Below, in pieces: positions 7,221-16,156 of a stretch of DNA of 38,789 nt. Source of the DNA: Acidimicrobiia bacterium. GTDB taxonomy: Bacteria; Actinomycetota; Acidimicrobiia; Spongiisociales; UBA5794. Below the pieces are notes generated by a model. It saw only the letters and a list, made by a program, of their open reading frames with translations, was not told the origin of the DNA and did not search any database. Made by a program: the position numbers and the translations under genes. The DNA lies in NCBI GenBank assembly GCA_030066715.1, contig JASJBC010000042.1, forward strand, positions 1-38,789, written 5' to 3'. Positions within the stretch are counted from its first letter, which is position 1; the number at the start of each line of letters is the position of its first letter.

Positions 7221-7394
7221 ATGGAGAACATCGTGGGACTAGCGATCCTGATTGCCGTTTTTGTGGGAATCGCATTTGCGACTCGCAAGAAGCCGGATCG
7301 ACGGAATCGGGAAGAGTTGGATCGACTGACCCGACTGAACCAGAATAAGCCTCCCAGTCGAGGCGACGCCGATGTGGACAACTGGGGCCGCTAG
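7221..7394 (+). CDS. 57-residue single-pass membrane protein
   Basis: A short frame from ATG to TAG. It encodes MENIVGLAILIAVFVGIAFA, one hydrophobic helix reaching nearly to the N-terminus. A strongly charged tail follows (TRKKPDRRNREELDRLTRL), ending in GDADVDNWGR. Helix plus positively charged cytoplasmic flank gives an N-out/C-in small membrane protein. I do not recognise a family. Support for a real gene: clean hydrophobic-to-charged organisation, an extended -10 element 6 nt before the ATG, and no competing frame with family resemblance. It is flanked by repeat copies D and E, like the other single-gene units here. Against: short length and no Shine-Dalgarno. A homologue search would decide. 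Confidence 0.6.
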   Translation: MENIVGLAILIAVFVGIAFATRKKPDRRNREELDRLTRLNQNKPPSRGDADVDNWGR

Positions 7395-7538
7395 CAGGGG
7401 CGACGGACGCCATCCGGATCATGCCGGGTCGAACCACGAGATCAAAGGTGGTCCTTCGTCAGCACTGCTGGCCTTCCCGCCCCGATCTCCGAATACGGAG
7501 CAGTAACGCACGTTCCTCCGCGTGCAGCAGGTCGGCAC

Positions 7539-7624
7539 GTCGGGGAGCGGTTACGTCGCTAACCACTCAGCACCCCGTTTCAAACCTTCCCGCGATCAGG
7601 TTCTCGATTGAGGTGGCTCCCTGA
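7539..7624. repeat. Intergenic repeat copy E (CTCAGC family)
   Basis: 86 bp. The first part shares with copy D a GTCGGGGAGCGGTTACGTCG stretch (one mismatch against D) including the GGTTA/TAACC dyad (7549-7564). CTCAGC begins at 7566 and its first 38 bases are identical to copy G. Internal dyads: AACC 7583-7586 with GGTT 7599-7602, TCAA 7580-7583 with TTGA 7608-7611, and AGCACC 7569-7574 with GGTGGCT 7612-7618 (one bulge). It ends 12 bp before the next gene. Confidence 0.8.
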
Positions 7625-7636
7625 CAACTTCCTGCC

Positions 7637-8071
7637 ATGATCAGCAGCATGATTACCGCCGGTGACGTTGTCCCTTTGATCCTCGACGCCTGCCCTTCGT
7701 TCGTCGCGGTATGGGAGATCGAAATCGAGCAAGACCCAATCCATCTGAATGAAGACGGGACACGCCTCGACTATCTCGATGCAAGCGCGTTCAGTAGACA
7801 CCTAGTCAGGCTCCTGAAGGCCCACCGATCTGACGAAATCACGGCGAGCTTCCAAGCCATCGAGAAGTTGCTTGTCGACGGGGACCCCTACGTTAAGGAA
7901 CTCGCAACCATTGGCTACTTAGAGAGCTTGCAGAATCACGCGGGTTGGGATGAGAAGATCGAAGCGTCAGACTTCGAGGGTTTCCTCCAACCCGAAAGCC
8001 GCCGCTGGTGGAAGGGCCTGATTCGTTTCTGGTCGGGCGACTCACCGGCGGTCCGGCCCGTTGACGATTGA
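7637..8071 (+). CDS. Small acidic protein, resembles DUF7674 family
   Basis: A 144-residue soluble acidic protein. It has LILDACPSFVAVWEIEIEQD near the front, a central VDGDPYVKELATIGYLESLQ helix region and a C-terminal FLQPESRRWWKGLIRFW motif. That combination is what I recall for the DUF7674 group, a family often seen as isolated small genes and near toxin/immunity loci. The assignment is from memory and moderate. There are two candidate ATGs (7637 and 7649), with no good Shine-Dalgarno before either. The gene is a single unit between repeat copies E and F. Neighbouring units encode DUF6228- and DUF4279-like proteins of similar size, suggesting an assembly of immunity-type or orphan genes (inference). 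Confidence 0.65.
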   Translation: MISSMITAGDVVPLILDACPSFVAVWEIEIEQDPIHLNEDGTRLDYLDASAFSRHLVRLLKAHRSDEITASFQAIEKLLVDGDPYVKELATIGYLESLQNHAGWDEKIEASDFEGFLQPESRRWWKGLIRFWSGDSPAVRPVDD

Positions 8072-8107
8072 TCGCCAGACCGAACGCCCCGGCCATATCC
8101 GCACGGG

Positions 8108-8165
8108 TTCAGCGTCCCGTGTCAAACCTCCCGCGATCAGGTTCACGATTGAGGTGGCGGCGTAG
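8108..8165. repeat. Intergenic repeat copy F (CTCAGC family)
   Basis: 58 bp beginning TTCAGCGTCCCGTGTCAAAC, with CCCGCGATCAGGTTCACGAT and GAGGTGGCGGCGTAG following. It aligns to copies E and G over its full length. The AACC/GGTT and TCAA/TTGA pairings are kept. Confidence 0.8.
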
Positions 8166-8246
8166 ATAGGGCGCGATCTCGCATCCGGTGCCCTGCTCCC
8201 CTGCCCGGGTCTTGGTCGACCCGCCTGCATGTGCGAGCATCGTGTG

Positions 8247-8663
8247 ATGGACGAAGTCATCATCGGGTTGGGTACTCCCTCTGCAGTCTTCCGGTCTATC
8301 GATCGCAGCGATGGCGATGACCCCTACGGTGGCGGCGGATTTGTCTTTGGACTCAACGCAGACGGTCTCCAGATTGAGCGACGCGTGTTCATGTTCAGCT
8401 TCGATTGGGATGCCCTCATTGCGTTCTTCTCCGATCTCGCTGACTCCTGGCAGGGCTGGGATGGGCATAAGTCGTGGCATTCAATCGAACATGACCTGTC
8501 AATCGCTGCGACTGCGGACGGCGGCCGACATGTCAATCTGGAGTTCACGGTGCGTGATGGTCCCCACGGAAGCTGGTCAGTGACTGCCGGTGAGTTCTCG
8601 ATCGATGCCGGTGAGGACATGACGACGGCCGCCCGGAACATCCGAGCTTGGATCCACGCGTGA
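8247..8663 (+). CDS. DUF6228-family protein
   Basis: A 138-residue soluble protein. The central FFSDLADSWQGWDGHKSWHS motif, followed by LSIAATADGGRHVNLEFTV and a C-terminal DAGEDMTTAARNIRAW, fits the DUF6228 group known from streptomycetes and other actinomycetes. No catalytic motif is visible. The function is unknown; size and scattered distribution resemble immunity proteins. The ATG at 8247 is chosen because family similarity begins just after it; an in-frame ATG at 8229 is an alternative. It is a single-gene unit flanked by repeat copies F and G. Confidence 0.75.
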   Translation: MDEVIIGLGTPSAVFRSIDRSDGDDPYGGGGFVFGLNADGLQIERRVFMFSFDWDALIAFFSDLADSWQGWDGHKSWHSIEHDLSIAATADGGRHVNLEFTVRDGPHGSWSVTAGEFSIDAGEDMTTAARNIRAWIHA

Positions 8664-8696
8664 TTCTCCTCCCTTCACCGGCGACGTCCCCGCACG

Positions 8697-8755
8697 CTCA
8701 GCACCCCGTTTCAAACCTTCCCGCGATCAGGTTCGTTGTGGAGGTGGCTGCGTAG
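8697..8755. repeat. Intergenic repeat copy G (CTCAGC family)
   Basis: 59 bp from CTCAGCACCCCG to GGTGGCTGCGTAG. The first 38 bases are identical to copy E; the two then differ mainly in the segment between GGTT and GAGGTGGCT. It lies 33 bp after the DUF6228 gene. Confidence 0.8.
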
Positions 8756-8863
8756 GGCACGTGTCGCCAGTTGGCACCCGATCAGTGACTCACGTTTGTC
8801 GTGTGGCGGCCGGACTGTCATCCTTCACCGGGCCAGGGGACTCGGGAACCCAGAAAGAGACGA

Positions 8864-9295
8864 ATGCCCAAACGAGCCTATAGCCGTGCGCATGCATCAG
8901 TTCGATTCGCGGGGGCGAGTCTTGATCCGCTGACCGTCACGCAAGCACTGCAGCTCCCGCCAGATCATCAGCATCGTGACGGTGAGCCGCGCCTGTCGCG
9001 ATCCCCGAAGGGGCGGGTGACGCGGTATGCCGACTACCGCGGGGGCCTATGGTCAATGTCTTCCGAAGCGTGGGTGGAATCCCCGCGGCTCGAGACCCAC
9101 CTCGACTGGCTGCTCTCACAGCTCGAGCCTCGCCAGACCGCCATCCAAGAGCTTCTCTCAGCCGGAGTCGATGCTGACTTCTTCTGCTACTCGGTTGGTT
9201 CGCTTGATGAACCGCCGTCGTTGCCTCGAACGATTCGTGAAAGAGCCGAGACCCTAGGCATCAGAATCGAGATTGATCACTACGAAGAGGAATAG
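8864..9295 (+). CDS. DUF4279-family protein
   Basis: A 143-residue soluble protein. The layout VRFAGASLDPLTVTQALQL, a central GGLWSMSSE segment, LETHLDWLLSQLEPRQTAI, and the C-terminal RAETLGIRIEIDHYEEE are the ordered motifs of DUF4279. These proteins often stand beside polymorphic-toxin genes or alone, and are suspected immunity proteins. No toxin gene is visible next to this one. The ATG at 8864 follows a purine-rich AAAGAGA stretch. It is the third small single-gene unit between repeats (copies G and H). Confidence 0.78.
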   Translation: MPKRAYSRAHASVRFAGASLDPLTVTQALQLPPDHQHRDGEPRLSRSPKGRVTRYADYRGGLWSMSSEAWVESPRLETHLDWLLSQLEPRQTAIQELLSAGVDADFFCYSVGSLDEPPSLPRTIRERAETLGIRIEIDHYEEE

Positions 9296-9342
9296 GAAGC
9301 TCTAGCGGAGACTCGTGTCAAGCCCGGCCACGTCGCCACACC

Positions 9343-9370
9343 CTCAGCGCCCCTGACGTTCCCCCATCGT
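9343..9370. repeat. Intergenic repeat copy H (CTCAGC family, diverged)
   Basis: CTCAGCGCCCCTGACGTTCC matches copy A with one change; similarity fades after the next CCC. It lies immediately before the HNH nuclease gene and is the last copy I can find going right. Confidence 0.55.
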
Positions 9371-9391
9371 TTTCTTGTCACAGGCGCTTGA

Positions 9392-9397
9392 TACGTT
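9392..9397 (+). promoter_or_regulatory. Extended -10 element of the HNH gene, probable leaderless start
   Basis: TGA followed by TACGTT, 6 nt and then ATG at 9404. No Shine-Dalgarno is present. Confidence 0.45.
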
Positions 9398-9403
9398 GCA
9401 CGT

Positions 9404-10654
9404 ATGGTCACGCAAGACAACGCTGAATGGGTACCAGAGTCGCTGGACACCATGGACCCGGGCCACGAGATGGCCTGCATGTTGTCTGCCATCAACGTCG
9501 ACAACTGCACCGGCTACGACCGGATCCGGGTCCTCAAAGCCCACGAGAAGATGCGTGCGTTCTACTCAGCGCAGCTCTACCAGGACATTGCTGCCGTCGC
9601 CGATGCGGTCGACGCCGAGGACATGACATCCGAGTGCGTCGAAGAGTCGGCAGCGGCGGAGGTCGCTGCCGCGTTGAAATGGACCAGGCGAACCGCCGAC
9701 AGCGAGATGGGCTTTGCGATCGACCTTCGGGACCGTCTTCCCCAGGTATGGCAAGCGCTCATTGCTGGAGATATCGATGAACGCCGGGCCAAGGTGCTGG
9801 TGGCGGGAACCACCCACCTTCCCGAGGACACTGCTCGGGAAGTGGTCGCATCCATCATCGACCGCGCCCATCGCTACACCACTGGGCAACTCCACGCTCG
9901 TCTCCGCAGGCTGTGCCTTGAGACCGACCCCGACGAAGCCGCCTCACGCTACGAGCATGCCGTCGAGCAACGACGGGTGAGCACACAGGCCGACGAATCG
10001 GGCACCGCTCATCTCTTTGGCATTGACCTACCTCCGCACCGGCTCGCCGCCGGGATGAAGCGAATCGACGATCTCGCCAAGTCCCTCCGCCGGCCCGGGG
10101 AAACACGTTCCATCGATCAGCTGCGGGCCGACGTTCTTCTCGATCTCCTCGAAGGCACCGGCGTCGCGTCGGACTCTGGTCGCGGCACAGTGATCATTCA
10201 CACCACACTCGAATCCCTCGCCGAGCTCACCGATCATCCCGGTGAACTGGCCGGCTACGGACCAGTCGTCGCCGACATCTCCCGGCAACTCGCCGCACAG
10301 CAGCACACCGCCGAGTGGCGTTGGGTGGTAGAGGATCCAGAAACCCAGCAACCGCTGGCCATCGGCACCACCCGCCGCCGGCCCAACACCGAGCAGCGCC
10401 GCCTCGTTGAAACCCGCAACCCGACCTGCATCCATCCCGGGTGCCGGATGCCGGCCATGGAATCCGACATCGATCACACCGATCCGTGGTCGCACGGCGG
10501 CCGCACCGACACCGGCAACCTCGCCCCCCTCTGCCGACATCATCACCGTCTCAAGGAGGAGAGCGGGTGGAGCTATAGGCCCGTCGCCAACGGTGACTAC
10601 GTCTTCACCACGCCGCTGGGCCATGCATACACCACGAGCGGGCGATCGCCCTAG
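9404..10654 (+). CDS. DUF222 / HNH endonuclease (13E12-repeat family)
   Basis: A 416-residue protein of the family named from the mycobacterial 13E12 repeats. Residues about 20-300 form the helical DUF222 region, including ALIAGDIDERRAKVLVAGT and a long region rich in charged residues. The C-terminus has an HNH/McrA-type nuclease: CIHPGCRMP, then DIDHTDPWSHGG and NLAPLCRHHHRLK. It holds the paired Cys, the catalytic His of the DIDH motif and the metal-binding His residues. These genes are multicopy and mobile-like in many actinomycete genomes; the target and role are not established. It sits at the right edge of the repeat-containing region. Its stop overlaps that of the convergent lipoprotein gene (10651-10654). 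Confidence 0.92.
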   Translation: MVTQDNAEWVPESLDTMDPGHEMACMLSAINVDNCTGYDRIRVLKAHEKMRAFYSAQLYQDIAAVADAVDAEDMTSECVEESAAAEVAAALKWTRRTADSEMGFAIDLRDRLPQVWQALIAGDIDERRAKVLVAGTTHLPEDTAREVVASIIDRAHRYTTGQLHARLRRLCLETDPDEAASRYEHAVEQRRVSTQADESGTAHLFGIDLPPHRLAAGMKRIDDLAKSLRRPGETRSIDQLRADVLLDLLEGTGVASDSGRGTVIIHTTLESLAELTDHPGELAGYGPVVADISRQLAAQQHTAEWRWVVEDPETQQPLAIGTTRRRPNTEQRRLVETRNPTCIHPGCRMPAMESDIDHTDPWSHGGRTDTGNLAPLCRHHHRLKEESGWSYRPVANGDYVFTTPLGHAYTTSGRSP

Positions 10655-11016
10655 CCGCAGCGTTCTGTGGATTGCAGGTACCAGCCGCCACTTGACTCAG
10701 AGACTATGGCTCGGCCGATACGAAGCCCGTCCTCGTCGCGGACCACGACCTCCGCGCTCCCCGGGGATTCCTCTTCGACCTCCAACTCGCCGAACGGCAG
10801 CAGTTCGCCACCCATGACCGCGGCGGCAGCCGCAATCGGCGAAGGCGATCCCCTCACCGACAGGTTCGGGCTCAGCATCGACACCAACACCTCATCCGAA
10901 GGACAGTCGAGCGTCCCCGTGCCGGTGTTGACCTCGATCGGCTCATCCCCGCCACAGCCCGCAAGCATCATCAGGAGGGCGAGGACGAAGTACAGAGCGC
11001 GTTTCACGAGGACCAT
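10651..11016 (-). CDS. Hypothetical lipoprotein
   Basis: A 121-residue protein with a lipoprotein signal peptide: positively charged start (VLVKR), hydrophobic core and lipobox LAGC with the lipidated Cys near residue 21. An acidic linker (GGDEPIEVNTGTG) follows. The mature domain holds two further Cys (LDCPSDEV and the C-terminal ERCG) that could form a disulphide, and it ends in a W-Y-L-Q strand. It is an export-and-anchor protein on the outer face of the membrane. I do not recognise the family; the layout suggests a small beta-rich sensor or binding domain. A GTG three codons in (MKRALYF) is an equally good start. It lies upstream of argH in the same direction, separated by 38 bp from the argH stop, so it could be the tail of the arg transcript. 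Confidence 0.75.
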   Translation of the reverse strand: MVLVKRALYFVLALLMMLAGCGGDEPIEVNTGTGTLDCPSDEVLVSMLSPNLSVRGSPSPIAAAAAVMGGELLPFGELEVEEESPGSAEVVVRDEDGLRIGRAIVSESSGGWYLQSTERCG

Positions 11017-11054
11017 TGTCGCGCCGTTCGGGGCAATGCGCCCAGAAGACCGCT

Positions 11055-12407
11055 CTATGCCAACCGCTTTCGAAGCTCCTCGAGCTGCACCCGCACCGAC
11101 TCCATCGATCCCCCGCCCGGGGTGACCCGGGCAGCAACCGAGGCCGCCGGTGTCAACGCCTCCACGTCCTCCGGCAGCAACCGCTCGTGAGCCGCCCCCA
11201 ACTCCTCCGCCGTTGCCTCGGCAAGCGTGCGCCCCGCCGCGGCCAGCCCGGCGACAAGACCTCCTACCGCCTCATGGGCCTCACGGAACGGCACACCCCG
11301 GCTGACCAGGATCTCAGCCAGGTCGAGAGCGGTCACCATCCCCGATGGCTCCGGCGGGTGGAACCGGCCACTGTCCAACATCCCGCCCAACGCCGCCAGC
11401 GCCAGGGCCAACGTGTCATCCGCATGGAACACCGCTCGCTTGTCCTCCTGCAGATCACGGTTGTAGGTGAGGGGCAGACCCTTCTGCAACGTGAGCAACG
11501 CAGTCAGGTCGCCGATCACTGTCGCCGTCTTCCCCCGGGCCAACTCTGCGATGTCGGGGTTCTTCTTCTGCGGCATCGCCGACGAGCCCGTCGTGAAGGC
11601 ATCGCCAAAGGTCGCCCACCCATACTCCTCGCTCGCCCAGAGGATCATCTCCTCGGACAGGCGGGACAGGGTGACCATCGTCTGCGCACAGCAGAACACA
11701 TACTCGGCGACAGAATCACGGGACGCCACGGCATCCATTGAGTTGCCGAACACACCGGCGAAATCGAGCGTCGCCGCCACCGCGGCAGGGTCGAGCGGCA
11801 GGTTGCTCCCAGCCGAAGCCCCCGCCCCGAGCGGCGAGACGTCGATGCGATCCCGGGCGGCAACAAACCGATCCCGATCCCGCAGCAGCATCCAGGCATA
11901 GGCCAGCAGATGATGGGCCAGAGGGACCGCCTGCGCCTGCTGCACGTGGGTGTACGAGGCGACGACCGTGTCACCGACATCCTCTGCCTTCCCCAGCAAC
12001 ACGCGCACCAAATCCTCGATTTGACCGACGCGCGCATCGAGCGACCGGCGCAGATACAGACGCAGGTCGAGACACACCTGGTCATTACGCGACCGTCCCG
12101 TGTGCAACTTGCCGGCTACCTCACCCACCAGTTCGTAGAGCCGCCGCTCCACCGCCGAGTGCACGTCCTCATCGTCATCCGACCAGACGAATTCACCCGA
12201 CTCGGCCTCAACCGAGACTCGGTCCAGTCCCCGCAGCAACTCCGCACTCTCCTCGAAGGAGAGGATGCCCACCTCGGCGAGCATCAACGTGTGCGCCTGC
12301 GAGCCGCGGACATCGTCGGCAAGCAACCGCCGATCCGAGTGGTCGACGGTGAACCGCCACAACAGCTCCGCAGGCCCTTCCTCGAAGCGGCCGCCCCACA
12401 GAGTCAT
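11055..12407 (-). CDS. argH: Argininosuccinate lyase
   Basis: A 450-residue enzyme of the fumarase/aspartase superfamily. It splits argininosuccinate into arginine and fumarate, the last step of arginine synthesis, in the cytoplasm as a tetramer. Identifying motifs: the TLWGGRFEEGP start, SRNDQVCLDLRLYLR, THVQQAQAVPLAHHLLAYAW and the family signature GSSAMPQKKNPD on the flexible loop with the catalytic Ser. Length is normal. It starts 2 bp after the argG stop and is the last arg gene of the operon. Confidence 0.97.
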   Translation of the reverse strand: MTLWGGRFEEGPAELLWRFTVDHSDRRLLADDVRGSQAHTLMLAEVGILSFEESAELLRGLDRVSVEAESGEFVWSDDDEDVHSAVERRLYELVGEVAGKLHTGRSRNDQVCLDLRLYLRRSLDARVGQIEDLVRVLLGKAEDVGDTVVASYTHVQQAQAVPLAHHLLAYAWMLLRDRDRFVAARDRIDVSPLGAGASAGSNLPLDPAAVAATLDFAGVFGNSMDAVASRDSVAEYVFCCAQTMVTLSRLSEEMILWASEEYGWATFGDAFTTGSSAMPQKKNPDIAELARGKTATVIGDLTALLTLQKGLPLTYNRDLQEDKRAVFHADDTLALALAALGGMLDSGRFHPPEPSGMVTALDLAEILVSRGVPFREAHEAVGGLVAGLAAAGRTLAEATAEELGAAHERLLPEDVEALTPAASVAARVTPGGGSMESVRVQLEELRKRLA

Positions 12408-12409
12408 CG

Positions 12410-13620
<1,211 letters not shown>

Positions 13621-13624
<4 letters not shown>

Positions 13625-14091
13625 TTCCGCGCTCCCATTTCTTCGATGCGGCTGGCGATGGCTTCACCGCCGACCTCGGCATCCGCCACGATCATCAGGG
13701 TGTCGTCGCCCGCAATGGTGCCCAAGGCTCCCTTGACCACGGCCCGGTCGATCGCTCCCGCCACGAGATGGGCGGCACCCGGCGGGGTGTGCAGGACTAC
13801 GAGGTTGTCGGAGACCGCAATCTCCTCGACGAAGTCGTTGACGGCCCGGCGGAGTCGTATCTCGGCCTCGGTGAGCTGCTCGGCGCTCGGCGCCAGGCTG
13901 TACCGAACCGCACCGTTGTCATCGCGAACCTTGATCGCTCCGAGCGCATCCAGATCGCGCGACACCGTCGCCTGGGTCACCGGGAAACCTTCACCCTCGA
14001 GCAGCTCCACCAAGCGGGCCTGGCTGGTGATCTCACCATCAGCGAGCAGCTTGCGAATCAGGCGTCGTCGGCCTGCGGTAGCGGGGCTCAC
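13621..14091 (-). CDS. argR: Arginine repressor
   Basis: A 156-residue regulator. The N-terminal winged helix is [20 protein letters not shown] followed by [17 protein letters not shown], where the T-Q-A-T-V-S-R-D-L helix contacts DNA. The C-terminal oligomerisation domain contains [20 protein letters not shown] and the arginine-binding [10 protein letters not shown] (G-D-D-T) motif. Six subunits bind arginine and repress arg genes. It is encoded inside the operon, overlapping argB by 4 bp and argG by 4 bp. A probable binding site lies on the argC promoter (17207-17236), which fits autorepression. Confidence 0.96.
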
Positions 14092-14993
14092 AGCACCGGC
14101 TCCATCGTCACCATCGTTCCTATCCCTTCGGGTGTGAACACTTCCAGCAGCAGCGCATGCTGCATACGACCATCGAGGATGTGGGCTCTCTCCACGCCAC
14201 CCTCGACCGCCGAGATGCAGGACCTCAGCTTGGGCAGCATCCCGGAGGATGCGGACCCGGAGTCGATGAGATCCTTCAGATCCTTCACGATGATTCGAGC
14301 GATCAAGGAGTCCTTGTCGCCGAGATCGCGGTATAGGCCCTCCACGTCGGTGAGGTAGATGACCTTGAGTGCACCAAGCGCTTCCGCCAGCGCCCCGGCC
14401 GCCGTATCTGCGTTGAGGTTGTAGGCCTTGCCGTCGATCCCCCTGGCCAGCGGGGCCACCACGGGTACGTAGCCCTGATGCTGCAAGCTCTGGATCAGCC
14501 CCGGGTTCACCTCGGTGATCTCGCCGACGAACCCCAGCTTCTCATCCTTGGCCTCGGCCATGAAGGTGTTCCCGTCGAGCCCGTTGACGCCGGCGGCCAC
14601 CGAGCCGTGCGCATTGATCAGACGGACGATGTCGGGGTTTATCTCGCCGGCCAACGTCGACTGCACCACACGAATCGTCTCTTCGTCGGTGACCCGCAGC
14701 CCCTCGTGCCATTGCGGCTCGATGCCGCGCTGGCCCATCGCCCGGGAGATGTGCGGACCGCCTCCGTGCACGATCACCGGGTTGATGCCCACGTAGTGGA
14801 GCATGGCCACGTCGTCGGCGAAGGTGTTGCGCAGATCCTCGTCGACCATCGCCGAGCCGCCGTACTTGATGACCACGGTCTTGCCCCGGAAGTCCTTGAT
14901 GAACGGGAGCGCCTCGGAGAAGATCCGCGCTTTGCCCATCGTCTTGGCGATACGTGGCTTCGCCTCGTGGGGCGTCGAGTGTCCGGTGCTCAT
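14088..14993 (-). CDS. argB: Acetylglutamate kinase
   Basis: A 301-residue amino-acid kinase that phosphorylates N-acetylglutamate. Motifs: VVIKYGGSAM (Lys and Gly for ATP phosphate), NPVIVHGGGPHIS, the long GLDGNTFMAEAK segment, and IYLTDVEGLY. The N-terminal helix (MGKARIFSEALPFIKDFRG) is the extension of hexameric, arginine-inhibited kinases, so feedback inhibition is expected. The ATG shares one base with the argJ stop (TGATG). Its stop overlaps argR. In many actinomycetes argD and argF would follow argB; here argR does. Confidence 0.97.
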   Translation of the reverse strand: MSTGHSTPHEAKPRIAKTMGKARIFSEALPFIKDFRGKTVVIKYGGSAMVDEDLRNTFADDVAMLHYVGINPVIVHGGGPHISRAMGQRGIEPQWHEGLRVTDEETIRVVQSTLAGEINPDIVRLINAHGSVAAGVNGLDGNTFMAEAKDEKLGFVGEITEVNPGLIQSLQHQGYVPVVAPLARGIDGKAYNLNADTAAGALAEALGALKVIYLTDVEGLYRDLGDKDSLIARIIVKDLKDLIDSGSASSGMLPKLRSCISAVEGGVERAHILDGRMQHALLLEVFTPEGIGTMVTMEPVL

Positions 14994-16156
14994 CAGCTGT
15001 ACTCCGCGTTGAAGGTCACGTACTCGGGGGTGAGGTCGGTGGTGATCACCCGCGCCGCACCGGGCCCGGTCCCGATGGTCATGGTCACGATGAAGTCACC
15101 GCTGGCAATCGCCGCGTGCAAGGCATCCGCATCGTGAGCAACGGCCACACCATCACGGGCAATGTCGATGCCGTCGTAGGCGACGCCAAACTCGTTCGGG
15201 TCGAACTTCAAGTCGGTTGCGCCCAGGGCGCCCAGCAGCCGTCCCCAATTGGGGTCTCCGCCGAAGAAGGCCGACTTCACCAGAGCCGAATCGGCAACCA
15301 GCCTCCCCGCCTCCCGGGCCACCGCATCGGTCTCCGCCCCGACTACGTCGATCATCACCACCCGGCCGGCACCTTCGGCGTCGCGCGCCAGCTGATTGGC
15401 AAGATCCCAGCACACCGCCGCCACCGCATCGGTCAGTTCGGTGACATCGGGCGCAACACCGCTTGCTCCTGAGGCGAGCACGATCACAGTGTCGTTCGTG
15501 GAGGGGCATCCGTCGATATTGAGGGCGTGAAACGACTCGTCGACGGCCGCTCGCAACGCGGTATCGAGCGTGGCGGAGTCCGCAATGGCGTCGGTGGTCA
15601 GGACCACGAGCATGGTTGCCATGTCGGGCCGGACCATGCCCGCCCCCTTGGCCATGCCCCCGACGCTGAAGCCCGCGGCAGCGAAGGTGCTCTCCTTGGG
15701 CACGGTATCGGTTGTCATGATCGCTCGGGCGGCCAGAGTTCCTGCCTCCGGCGACGTAGCGAGCCGCTCCCCGGCGGCCATCACTCCCTGGACCACTTCC
15801 TTGGTCGGGAGCGGCTTCCCGATGCCGCCCGTCGAGCAGACCAGTACCTGTTCGTGGGAGCAGCCGACGGCGCTGGCGGCGGCGTTCACCATCGCCCGGG
15901 CGTCGGCGAGTCCCCCGGGCCCTGTTGCCGCATTGGCGCAGCCCGAGTTCAGCACGACTGCGCGCATGTCCTGCCGGCGCGCCAGCTGACCTCTGCTCAG
16001 CTCCACCGGAGCCGCCGCTGCCCGATTGCGCGTGAAGACTGCTGCTGCCACCGCATTGGAGGGGCCGGCAACGAGCGCGACGTCGAGTGCTCCGGATTCC
16101 TTGACCCCGGCGGCGACTCCCGTGGCGACGAACCCCTGCGGGGCGGTGACGCTCAC
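14993..16156 (-). CDS. argJ: Bifunctional glutamate N-acetyltransferase / ornithine acetyltransferase
   Basis: A 387-residue ArgJ that recycles the acetyl group from N-acetylornithine to glutamate. It is made as a precursor that cleaves itself before the Thr of MVRPDMATMLVV (Thr181 counting from this start), giving alpha and beta chains. Other motifs: LNSGCANAATG, TTDTVPKE, GDPNWGRLLGALG and the C-terminal EYVTFNAEYS. The start is a GTG at 16156 that overlaps the argC stop (GTGA); upstream in-frame sequence is only the shadow of argC. Family similarity (SVTAPQGFVATGVAAGVK) starts one residue later, which confirms the choice. Confidence 0.96.
   Translation of the reverse strand: MSVTAPQGFVATGVAAGVKESGALDVALVAGPSNAVAAAVFTRNRAAAAPVELSRGQLARRQDMRAVVLNSGCANAATGPGGLADARAMVNAAASAVGCSHEQVLVCSTGGIGKPLPTKEVVQGVMAAGERLATSPEAGTLAARAIMTTDTVPKESTFAAAGFSVGGMAKGAGMVRPDMATMLVVLTTDAIADSATLDTALRAAVDESFHALNIDGCPSTNDTVIVLASGASGVAPDVTELTDAVAAVCWDLANQLARDAEGAGRVVMIDVVGAETDAVAREAGRLVADSALVKSAFFGGDPNWGRLLGALGATDLKFDPNEFGVAYDGIDIARDGVAVAHDADALHAAIASGDFIVTMTIGTGPGAARVITTDLTPEYVTFNAEYS

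Noticed and set aside
7010-7348. 112-codon open frame overlapping the 57-residue gene
   Set aside because: Composition looks random, no motif, and it conflicts with the well-structured small membrane protein.
7539-8755. Repeats as integron attC sites
   Set aside because: The copies have imperfect dyads and cassette-like spacing, but I find no GTTRRRY / RYYYAAC core pairs and no integrase gene in the window.
1695-9370. Repeats as a CRISPR array
   Set aside because: Spacing is irregular (about 500-2200 bp), units contain genes, copies diverge, and no cas genes are present.
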